A stretch of 64,000 bases of DNA from contig NC_082408.1 in NCBI RefSeq assembly GCF_004011695.2, forward strand, positions 1,659,501 to 1,723,500, read 5' to 3'. The DNA is from Ascochyta rabiei. Taxonomy: Eukaryota > Ascomycota > Dothideomycetes > Pleosporales > Didymellaceae. Positions within the stretch are counted from its first letter, which is position 1. Every line of letters begins with the position of its first letter. The position numbers and the translations under genes are program-made. Of the stretch, positions 55,299-64,000 are shown one piece after another. Under the pieces are notes generated by a model that saw only the letters and a program-made list of their open reading frames with translations, searched no databases and was not told where the DNA came from.

Positions 55299-57296
55299 CT
55301 AATAGCCGTGCTGTGTATGGGGTGGGTATTTGGCATCTTCGACATAGTACGCCGCTGGGTGAGGCGGAGCAGGGTGGTACTGCGGTTGAGTGTATGACTG
55401 CAGGGCCACAGGGGCCGATGCCCTCCTTTGAGGATCATGCTGCTGGGCCAGCCCCGGGGGAGGTTGCTGGGGAGAGGTCGCGCCCTGTGGAACAGAAACC
55501 TGGACGTCGAAGCTCGGGGCCGTCGGAACTGTGTACTGAGACACAGCAGGTGGTGGAGTAGGCTGAGAATGCTGAGACGCTGCGTAAGGAGGCGCTGCTA
55601 CCTGAGGGGGGTAGTGAGGTCTCAGGGCTGTGTGTTGCTGATCGATCGAGTAGTGGCGGCTAGGTTGCGCGTGTGGTGCATACTGCTGAGAAGCGGTTAC
55701 TGGCGCAGGGTAGGACTGATTTGACGATTGAGGTGATGGGTAAGGTTGAGGCGAGGAAGGCTGGACGTATTGATGTGTCGGCGTAGGGTGGGCAGGGTAT
55801 TGATATGGATGCGCCGGAGCGGTTTGGGATGCACCTGATTGAGGCGATGCGTAATGCTGAGGGCTATGATGGCTCTGTGCATAATGCTGAACGTGTCCGC
55901 CGTGCCAGTACTCCGGTACCTGTAGGTGGGGCGGACCATGGGCCTGGATGATTCCATGTGGACCGACTGCTTGCGTCACCGCCGTGATAGCATGGTGCTG
56001 CACGTGGCTAGGCTGAATGTGCTGAGAGTAGCCCGCAACGAGTGGCATGTCCTTTGTTTCTTCGTCCTCTAGACTGACTTTCCAACCAGTAAGAAGTTCC
56101 GGTCTCGGTTGTATGTGCTCAAGCCTTGGATCCTGGAACGGACGCTGAAGTTTACCGCTTACGACATCTTCCAGGCTGTAGTAGGAGATGACATGGTGGT
56201 GGGTGCCCTGATACTTGACTGAAATCGTCTTCTTCATCAGGCCCCCTTCCTTGAACTCATAACTGTCGATCAGTGATCCACAGAAGCGCCGCTGCTGATC
56301 GGGGCTAAGACTTTGTGCAAAGTTGGCGTAGACCTTGCCAACGGAATCGCCTTCGCCTGGGAGGGATCCCTCGAGCGAGGGGTTGTCGTACTCATCGTCC
56401 GAGTTGTTGACGTTGTCTCCCGTCTTGGTGATGGAAGGCCCAGCGCTCTCCTTGCGCTTGCGCTTTGAACCGCAAGAAGGGTTTAGAGCAGTCTTCTTCT
56501 CTTCCGGCTTTAGAGCTCGTACTAGTTGTCGGTAGATCAAACAGTTGTTCATGACTCGGCTGGGTGACCAGTGCACAGCGTCAGTCCAACGCTTGATGCC
56601 AGATGCATTCTCTTCGTAAACCAAGACCGTTCCGGAAGTAAGCATCTCCGCTCTTTCTTTGTCGTGAGGTCGACGGCTGATGTGGTTGAGACGCCCCTGC
56701 AGCGCTGCCTCGACAACGGTCATGGCATCTTTGGTGGTGTCGAGAAAGCCTTGCCATGTGGGTTTGAAGGCGGGTTGCGCTTTGACCATGCTCCCAGTCA
56801 CTTGGTGCCTCGGTGGTGGAGGTGTCGAAGTTCCGGTGGAGAGAACGTGAGAGGTTGCGATCGGATGGTGACGGGGCTGCACGCGCGATGGCGGCTGCAG
56901 ATGAGGTGTAAAGTTTGTGTTTGCGTAGATGGAGGGATCGAACATGCTGTTGTACGTCGGTTGATGGGTAGTGGGTTGTTGAGGCCAGGCCCAACCATCA
57001 CCGTAGTTTTCGACCTTGGACACCCCACCAATGGACATGTCGTGTCCAAACGGTGGCATCGCTAAACTCGATGCCCTGATACCTTGCAACATGAGGGATG
57101 AAGATGGCGCTAGATCTTGGTAGGTAGGCCAGTCAAGTTCAGTTGCTGGTGGGCCTGTGTATCGAGGTTCACTTGGATGATTGAGGATTCCTGGTGCATC
57201 AAGAATCTGATAGGAGACTGTGTACGCTCGGTTACCATGGGAGGTTGGCAGGGAGGAAGCTTTGCCATGGTTAGGAAGATGTCGCGACGTTTGCAT
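55299..57296 (-). CDS. WOPR-domain transcription regulator, Gti1/Pac2 family
   Basis: A single exon from ATG 57296 (MQTSRHLPNHGK) encodes 665 residues. After 175 residues of low-complexity sequence, the first WOPR half covers about 180-265: TWQGFLDTTKDAMTVVEAAL, NHISRRPHDKERAEML, VLVYEENASGIKRWTD, HWSPSRVMNNCLIYRQL. A spacer with KRKRKE and an acidic patch follows, then the second half near 320-385 (GLMKKTISVKYQGTHHHVISYY). The last 250 residues are Gln/Pro/His/Tyr-rich. The RRPHDKER and GIKRWTD-x-WSPSR signature defines the Gti1/Pac2/Wor1 family of DNA-binding regulators of morphology and pathogenic development. The long N-terminal extension resembles the Pac2 branch more than the Wor1/Ryp1/Sge1 branch, whose WOPR domain is near residue 1. 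The upstream 6.7 kb contains no supported gene. Confidence 0.88.
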   Translation of the reverse strand: MQTSRHLPNHGKASSLPTSHGNRAYTVSYQILDAPGILNHPSEPRYTGPPATELDWPTYQDLAPSSSLMLQGIRASSLAMPPFGHDMSIGGVSKVENYGDGWAWPQQPTTHQPTYNSMFDPSIYANTNFTPHLQPPSRVQPRHHPIATSHVLSTGTSTPPPPRHQVTGSMVKAQPAFKPTWQGFLDTTKDAMTVVEAALQGRLNHISRRPHDKERAEMLTSGTVLVYEENASGIKRWTDAVHWSPSRVMNNCLIYRQLVRALKPEEKKTALNPSCGSKRKRKESAGPSITKTGDNVNNSDDEYDNPSLEGSLPGEGDSVGKVYANFAQSLSPDQQRRFCGSLIDSYEFKEGGLMKKTISVKYQGTHHHVISYYSLEDVVSGKLQRPFQDPRLEHIQPRPELLTGWKVSLEDEETKDMPLVAGYSQHIQPSHVQHHAITAVTQAVGPHGIIQAHGPPHLQVPEYWHGGHVQHYAQSHHSPQHYASPQSGASQTAPAHPYQYPAHPTPTHQYVQPSSPQPYPSPQSSNQSYPAPVTASQQYAPHAQPSRHYSIDQQHTALRPHYPPQVAAPPYAASQHSQPTPPPAVSQYTVPTAPSFDVQVSVPQGATSPQQPPPGLAQQHDPQRRASAPVALQSYTQPQYHPAPPHPAAYYVEDAKYPPHTQHGY

Positions 57297-58325
57297 GTGA
57301 ACACTCACAGGTCAGGAACGAGGGCGAGCTCGATGCGCGGCGATGCTAGGATGCGACAAAAGACGGCGTTGGTCGGTCAGATGGATGGACGACTATGTTG
57401 GTGAGAGCATGGGAAGGCGCGCAACTGGAGTAGAGGTTAGATGATATAGTGCTTTCTGATGGTAGTCATGGCTCTGGCAGCAGAGACAGGATAGCGCACG
57501 TACGGAGAGCTATCGAGGCAAAAGAGCGAGAGCGGGAGCGGGAGTACCACGGAGTGGTCAAGGGCGACGAGATTGATGGCTATTTGATGGCGGCGTCGGC
57601 GGAATGCAGGGTTGGCTGGCAGTCAAAGCAGGCGGGTCCTGGACGGTATAATAAAAGGGGAGTAAATAGTGGCAACGGCGACGGCGGCTTCAACGAGCAG
57701 GCATAGTCCTGCAAGTGTGGGAAAGGACGCTACTCTCAGCCTTGACAGCCTGGGATGGCAGACTCGGAGATATTCGACGTTGGTTTCCAAAGACGGGCAT
57801 GTATGCGGCAGGTGAAGCGTGAGGGGGTATGCACGAGATGCGACAGTAGTGAAGGGAGAGAGTGGGTAGTGGTGAGGTGTTCAAGGGGAAATGCAGCCTT
57901 CTCTGCACGACACGCTATAATGGTGAGGGCAAGCATAGCAGCCTGGGCTGGTGGACAGGTGCTGGCGAGAAGTAGGTAGCCCAACGAGCGTGGCTGCCGA
58001 GGACCCTGGCAGGGCCCAAGGAGGAATCTGAGCAGGATGCAGCCCTGGTGGGGATGTTCGCCGCCAGCCTCTGCCCGTCCGCCGGTTCTGGCCCCTTGAG
58101 ACGATCGACGCAGCTCCCAAGCACTTCCTGCGCGCTCTCCACTTGCATCACCGCACCATGCACGGCTAGCGCGCTATCCAGGACTACAAGCCAGCCGGGC
58201 TTTGACGGCTAAGAAGACAGCGTAGGCTTCGGTTAGCCGCAGAGGATGCACTTGCCTGAAACCCGCCGTCTGTGGCGGTCTGCATCCAGGAACAGGTGTG
58301 CGTAGTGCACACCTTGCTGCGGGTG

Positions 58326-58540
58326 CGAGGCGTGAGGCGTGAAGCGTGAAGCGTGAAGCGTGAAGCGTGAAGCGTGAAGCGTGAAGCGTGAGGCATGAAG
58401 CATGAAGCATGATCCATGAAGCATGAAGCATGATCCATGAAGCAGGGAGCAGGGAACAGGAAGCATGGACGACGAAGCATGAAGCATGAACCATGGACGA
58501 CGAAGCATGAGCCATGGACCATGACGATGAAGCATGACCG
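58326..58540. repeat. Heptamer minisatellite series GCGTGAA / GCATGAA
   Basis: About nine copies of GCGTGAA (58333-58397) pass into GCATGAA units with ATCCATG variants, then AGCAGGG units, then mixed GACGAAGCATGA units. The series keeps a 7-bp rhythm for much of its 210 bp while the unit drifts in sequence. Confidence 0.93.
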
Positions 58541-58704
58541 TACGTACGAAAGCTAGGTAGCAGACGAGGGCGCGGTGGCATCTCGTGCCTACTTCCGGCC
58601 TCGAGTTCGGACTCGGGCGGTTAGAGCACAGCGAGGCGGAGACGGCCAAGCCATGGATGTGCGCGGGACCAGGTGGCAGGCAGTCGTCTGAAGAAACGAC
58701 AAGC

Positions 58705-58740
58705 ACGACGCACGACGCACGACGCACGACGCACGGCCCA
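58705..58740. repeat. Heptamer repeat ACGACGC
   Basis: Four to five copies of ACGACGC in tandem, followed by diverged CACGGCC units. Confidence 0.9.
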
Positions 58741-59007
58741 CGGCGCACGGGCGCACGGCCATGGTGGGCTGGGATGCAGTTCCGCTCCCGGGCAAGCACG
58801 GTCTGTCTTCAGCACGATGCTAGGATGCGAGCGTCAGCGCGGACAGGGCTAACAGTCGCGGAGTCGGGACGCTGCGCTATGTTTCACCCGCTCGCGTCTG
58901 CTTCCCGGATTATTGACAGTCGTCTCGAGCCTTGGGCTGCGGAACCCCCTTCCCCGCCATGGCCAGCCCCGAGTTAGCGTGGACAGCGCTGGGCAGAGCA
59001 CATGGGC

Positions 59008-59035
59008 TGCAGCGTGCAGCGTGCAGCGTGCAGCG
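59008..59035. repeat. Heptamer repeat GCAGCGT
   Basis: Three and a half perfect copies of GCAGCGT, followed 60 bp later by a short GAGAG pentamer run (about 59093-59118). Confidence 0.9.
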
Positions 59036-59218
59036 ATCTGTACGGCACGGCGCTCTCGGGCGTCTCCATCCCGGCCTGCCTCCGCCTGGGAGCGAGAGGA
59101 GAGGAGAGGAGAGGAGAAGACGATCGAAGACGACTAGCGCGCACGTGCCAGCCGCTGGCCTTTTTCTCTCCGCTTGGCGCAAATCATGCACGGCCATAAC
59201 CACCATCGACGGCCTGCC

Positions 59219-59256
59219 GCTTTGCCGCTTTGCAGCTTTGCAGCTTTGCAGCTTTC
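59219..59256. repeat. Octamer repeat GCTTTGCA
   Basis: Four copies of GCTTTGCA or GCTTTGCC in tandem. Confidence 0.9.
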
Positions 59257-59475
59257 CACACTGCGAGTCCCGCGCACGTCGTTGACGGCGCTGGAACCGC
59301 ACGTCGCTGCCCGAGACGCCCGCCTGCGCTCGCTGCACTTCGGGCACTCCTCAGCCGCGGCGTGGAGAAGATCCGGTGGCGGCCAAAGCCATCCATTCAC
59401 CATCAGCAAGCCCCGCACCTCTGTTCCCACTCGGCCCCGGCCTGCCCTGAGCAGCCATCTGGGAGCCCAAGTCTT

Positions 59476-59514
59476 GCAAGCTGCGTGCAAGCTGCGTGCA
59501 AGCTGCGTGCAAGC
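59476..59514. repeat. 11-bp repeat GCAAGCTGCGT
   Basis: Three perfect copies plus a half copy of an 11-bp unit. Confidence 0.9.
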
Positions 59515-62500
59515 CCTACGACCTACCACGGCCAGAATCGCCGTGCGTAGGTGAGCTACGACAGTGCAACGGCAGCTCTTCAGCTGGCTGATGGCCCTGG
59601 CATCCATCCATGGCCCCAGAAGCTTGGGGTCCGAGTTCGAATGGATGACATGACCAAGCTTCGCTGTCTCTTCTTCCATCTTGCCTGCGTGTCATCGTCT
59701 TCACCGCGATGCGGCGGTACTCATGCACGTGCACACCACGACCGATCCTCGTTCGCAACAACAACAAGAAACTAGAGCAACAAGAACAACAACAACAGCA
59801 TCACAGACAGCTGCGCCGATCTGTCGTGATGCGGTCACAAAGCAGCCTAGGGTCGACCTACAGCCTGTTCCTTGGCCGCCAGAGCCATTCGATCGACCGC
59901 CAGCCTCGTGATGCGTGAGTCGTGTAGTGATGTGCCCCAAGGGTTATCCCCGCCGCAGTAGCGAGCCGCTTGTCCCTCTACGGTGCCAGACGTACCCAAT
60001 CTGGCCTACCACACTACTCGCCGGCCCCTCCCAAGCCAGCGTCAGCTTTGCTGCTCCCTCCTGCCAGCAGCCGCCTTGGAGCCTGGCCAATTCCACCTGC
60101 GAGCCATCGGTTCCATCGTCCCAGACATTCCAGAATGTCTGTCAACCATCCATCAACCACATGGACCTCGACATGGACCTCAACATGGACGTTTGGATAG
60201 ACTTTCGTTCCACGCTCGGGAGGCGGAGAGCGTGCCACCAGGTCGGATGTACTAACATACTCGAGCCCGGAACCCGACCAGGAGCTCGCTCCGTTGAGGC
60301 TGGGGGTATCGTTGCTTGCAAGGGCTTAACAGAAGCAACTATCGGGTCCGAACGCACACATGTATATGACCTGTGCTCTCAGCCCCAACGTCGACAGATG
60401 CCAGACTATTGACTGGCCAGTGCCCCATCGACTCGGACGTCGTTTCTTGACAAGGCTGCCTATGCTTGTCTACCTCTCCTCGTCGCGACTGCCACGCCTT
60501 CCCATGCCCTGCCTTGTTGCGTTGATCACGTACGATGACACACACGATGATAGGCCACTGTTGCACGGTGCGTGCGCCTCTCTTCATTCCTTCCACCCTG
60601 GAACGGCAGTTTCTTCCATGGTTTCTACCCTCAATCGCTGCGATTCGACCAGATGAACAGATGAACAGATGCCTTGTCAATCTGTCCAAACCCACTCATC
60701 AGGCGGCCACCACGGACGCCATACACGGCTCTGCAGCTGTCTTCCATCTATTGGCTGTTTGCCTTTGCTATTGCAATCCAAGACCGTGGTGACGATACTA
60801 GTGCTGCCCGAATTTCGCTATACGAGTCGCCATCTTTCTTTCCATGGCACGACATCATAATGTTACTACTGCACGTCAGCTGCACATGTCGCCCGTGCTA
60901 CAGCAGTAGCTCTGGTTGCCACAGACGCGGCTCGATAGAGACCGCGTCTATACATCCGGCAACGGTAACTACGGTAATAGACAGCAACCTGGTCTCTACT
61001 GTCGTTCCTGTGAGCTGTGGAGTGGGCTCCGGACAGCATGGACAAGCACGCACAGTCAGCAAGTCTCTCAAAGGTGCGATTGCACGATACAGGCCCGTCT
61101 CGAGCATCTGAGCATCACGTTGGCTTGGTTGCTACCAACTGCTTCATCACATGCCTCAGCACTCGTTCTTGTTTCGATAGCCCTTGGCTCCATGTCACGA
61201 TCGAGTCAGTCCCGACCCTTCCCCGGTTTTGCTGCAACTCTTCCCGGGTTTCTGTATTGAATTGTATCAGGTTACTACTGGTGCAGCACCGGAACGCTGA
61301 CTCGGCCTTGTTTGCTTGTCCAGATCCACATGCACACCCGCTTTCATTCGTACGCACTCTCTGGAACAATCGATGGTACTGCTGATCACCATCGTCATGC
61401 CGTCTCGGACGTCACCAACGTTCAAGTGTCAAGATGGTTGGCCGTGGTATTCAGATCCTCATGCGTTATTGCGCCACACAGCTGGCAGGACCGTTCATCT
61501 TCTAGTGCTTTGGGAAATTTCACCGGCGAAGCACAGTAGAAGTCGGCACGCGGTCCTTAGCCTCCCCACATGCATTAGCAATCGTGCGTACTAAAACACT
61601 GCTTCGTATTCAGCTCGCACACTATGACTTCAGCCTTTTTCTCAGGCACGAAACCACAAACCGACTTAGCTCGGGGACGTCTCGGCCAGTTCGTTTGTCA
61701 CTTCGCAGTGGATGCCCGGGCCGCACATCTGTAGCCGGAAGTGTAATCGTGGACGCCACGCGACAAAAATCTCAGACATGGTTCTTCTTGTTACCCACTG
61801 GCAAGTGCTGCAGTACAGCGTCTCTACCGGGGTTTCAGTCCCATCCGGAGAATTTCACAATGTTCAGGAGAATAAAACACTTGCGGAAGATTTTGAGCAC
61901 ACCCCAGTCCGGGAGCATGCATCAACCTGCATAGAGCTCGCGATCGCATCTCCAAATTGAACAGTTTCACGTCATATGGATGTGGCTTTCTCCCCCCACG
62001 GTTCATGCGTGCCTAGACTTCTGTATTCGTGGGCAATCGTCAGAACTAGCCAAGCCCATCAATACTCACTGGACACGGCGGGACCCACAAGCGAACCATG
62101 TTGGTCATTCGTTAAACCTCGGGCTGACGCAAGTCGGCGCCTGTTGAAACTTTATTGCCAATCTTGGTCGGATGGACGAAAGCTGGTACCCTAACGCTTA
62201 GTGCCATGCCCGAGGTCCCTTCCACGCGCTCGCTGCACGGTCAATGGCAGATGTCTTGTCGATCCTGACCGTGGTCTACGGGAACATCCCGACGGTAACG
62301 GACCTGCAGTTATGAGACCCTTTGATTTCAACAAATGCTCTTACACCAGATCCTGCAGTTGCGCGACGATTGCTACGCGGCACGACCCAGGGACGGAGAT
62401 GCTGCACAGAGGTGATTAGATCCAGTCAACGGTTTCACTAACTGCATCTATTCCTAGATCGTCTACTCAATGGAAAGTGCATGTAGCAGGCTCGCGTATA

Positions 62501-64000
62501 GATGAAAACGGCGGCACCTCCGAACTCCAGAGGTTTTTCTGTGTAGTACAGTAACCGCAAGATCATGCTGTGATCGAGCGCAAAACCGTTTAGCTGGTGT
62601 TGCTCATATGCAAGGAACACGCGACCAGCACCGTTTCATGCCACTAGGAATCCGCAGCGGCGCGTAACCTCCAAACGGTGCTCTTGAACCCGGATAGCCT
62701 GCATGGTTCGAACGTTGATACGAGGCCAACGCTCAGTGCAAGGCAAGACTTCCGGCTCCAGTCGCGACGTTCGGAGTCAACAGCGAAGGGAGCTTGTACC
62801 TGATCTGCTTCAGGTCAGTGCTTCATCCACCAACACTCCATCAAGGATCCGCCCGTTGCTGATCAATACGGAGGTCTATGCAGCAACCTGGAGCGAATAC
62901 CGGCAATCAGTCCAAACCAGCCGCCAGTGTGAGCTCCGGCCAAGTGGTGCCCTTCAGAGCCAATATCGTGGTGGACACAGTCGAAACAACATCTCAGTAT
63001 GAGCGTCCGGGGATCACCCGACGAAAGTTGGTCAGAAGGCAGTTATGCAGACGGTTTCAGCCGTCGCCCTTATGCTGAGCCTAGTGATGAGCTAACGCCG
63101 ACAATCCAGCCTCTTGTGCAAATAAGAATGCCAGCTTGGCAAGGCTCCTCATGCACAGCGCTTTGTGGGCGATGACTGCAAAGCTGCGATCTGAGCAACG
63201 TCTTGCCGTTTCACTGTTTTGCCACTCGGAAGCGCTCTGGGGTCAAGGGCGAAGAACTAACGTGCGTATGCCAAAAGGGGCAACTTTAGGAGCAGCCCAA
63301 GCCAACATCTTGCGAACCTTGTAGCGGATGACGACTTCACAACCGCGACAAGACACGGCGTGGGAAGCACAGACTCACCACCAAGAGCGTCTGCCCATGG
63401 CAGACTCAAAATCAGATAACATTACCTGTTCTACACACGACACAACTTGCATCCACACGCCTGCGGCAACCTGCAGAGCTCGCGGCCCATGACGTTCTGC
63501 AGCATCGCACTCTGCGCGTCGAGGAGACGTCCCTATCCTCTTCGAGAGCTCACCACATAAGCTTGCCACATTACAGGAAACTTCGACCTATCCTGCAGAT
63601 GCGGATACCGCAACTGGCTCGCCTCTCACCAAGGTTTCGAACCGGTGCTTGCATCGGGATAGGCCAGCCCTCGGCGTCTTGCATGTCCTATTGCCGTCAG
63701 AACGGGAAGGTAGCTAGCTCAAGGTAGGGTGGTCAACAAACTAAGACATGAAAATATAAACGCTTGGTCCAACCTTCTCCTTGCGCAAAGCAATGCGAAG
63801 CGATTGAATGTGAACGCGCGACTCAATCGGGCCATCGCTTCGAGCAATACGAGCCATCTCGATCATGTGCTTGCTTCGCATCTCAATCGAGTCACCTCTC
63901 TTGCAGCATGACCCCACTGAGGCTGCTTGACGGCGGAGATGGCCGTCGGGGATCAAATCCACCAAGGTCAGCGCACAAGCAGGGCGCGCCCCGTATCTCC

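Larger units (their letters stand above)
57297..64000. other. Gene-free, minisatellite-rich region to the right edge
   Basis: In 6.7 kb I find no frame with a recognisable domain, a good start and coherent composition. The first 2.3 kb carry at least five separate tandem arrays (annotated below). From about 59.6 kb to the edge the sequence is of mixed composition with frames below about 165 codons and no repeats of note. It may be a long regulatory upstream region, an unresolved gene set with short exons, or ageing repeat DNA. Confidence 0.45.

Noticed and set aside
55697..57065. Frames of 80-165 codons on both strands within the WOPR gene
   Set aside because: Shadows of the single long WOPR frame.
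63600..63960. GGTTTCGAACC and GGATCAAATCC segments resembling tRNA T-arms
   Set aside because: The rest of the cloverleaf is missing on both strands.

Overview
This window is nuclear DNA from a filamentous ascomycete. The evidence is compact genes with short introns of about 45-60 bp, a degenerate Fot1/pogo-type transposon with the C-to-T decay typical of RIP (repeat-induced point mutation), and fungal families such as a Ste12 factor with C-terminal zinc fingers, a Gti1/Pac2 WOPR regulator, BTB proteins and a Sat4/Hal4-type kinase. A dothideomycete, probably Pleosporales, is my inference from overall protein character; no species marker was read. All exon coordinates were worked out by hand from splice sites and reading frame. 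No tRNA, rRNA or CRISPR array was seen.

Layout. 0-11 kb: a gene running off the left edge (likely secreted, Ser/Thr-rich), a protein kinase, two BTB proteins and between them a DxxxD-type cation diffusion facilitator. 11-19 kb: ribosomal protein eL39, N-terminal amidase NTA1, COQ8, a divergent RPB12-like zinc ribbon and cardiolipin synthase CRD1. 19-24.6 kb: gene-poor, repeat-bearing DNA with two stretches that look coding but that I could not resolve. 24.6-34.2 kb: STE12, a short-chain dehydrogenase-like protein, a WDR70-type WD40 protein, mitochondrial SSB and MTO1. 34.5-49 kb: an uncharacterised protein, proteasome ATPase RPT2 and ubiquitin-conjugating UBC1 (divergent), a short inverted-repeat element, a secreted choice-of-anchor-B protein, TFIIH cyclin CCL1 and a membrane-anchored coiled-coil protein. 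49.6-53.4 kb: an unknown gene broken near its 3' end by a 1.85-kb RIP-decayed Fot1-like transposon. 55.3-57.3 kb: a WOPR regulator, followed by 6.7 kb without a supported gene.

Themes. Several genes serve mitochondria (COQ8, CRD1, SSB, MTO1) and three serve the ubiquitin/proteasome/N-degron system (NTA1, RPT2, UBC1). RPT2 and UBC1 are head to head over about 750 bp, so they may share control. STE12 and the WOPR factor are developmental regulators. Non-coding DNA carries many unrelated short minisatellites, most with a 7- or 14-bp period, one of them inside STE12 intron 1. Splicing oddities include a start codon alone in its coding exon (RPT2) and one convincing plus one possible GC-AG intron.
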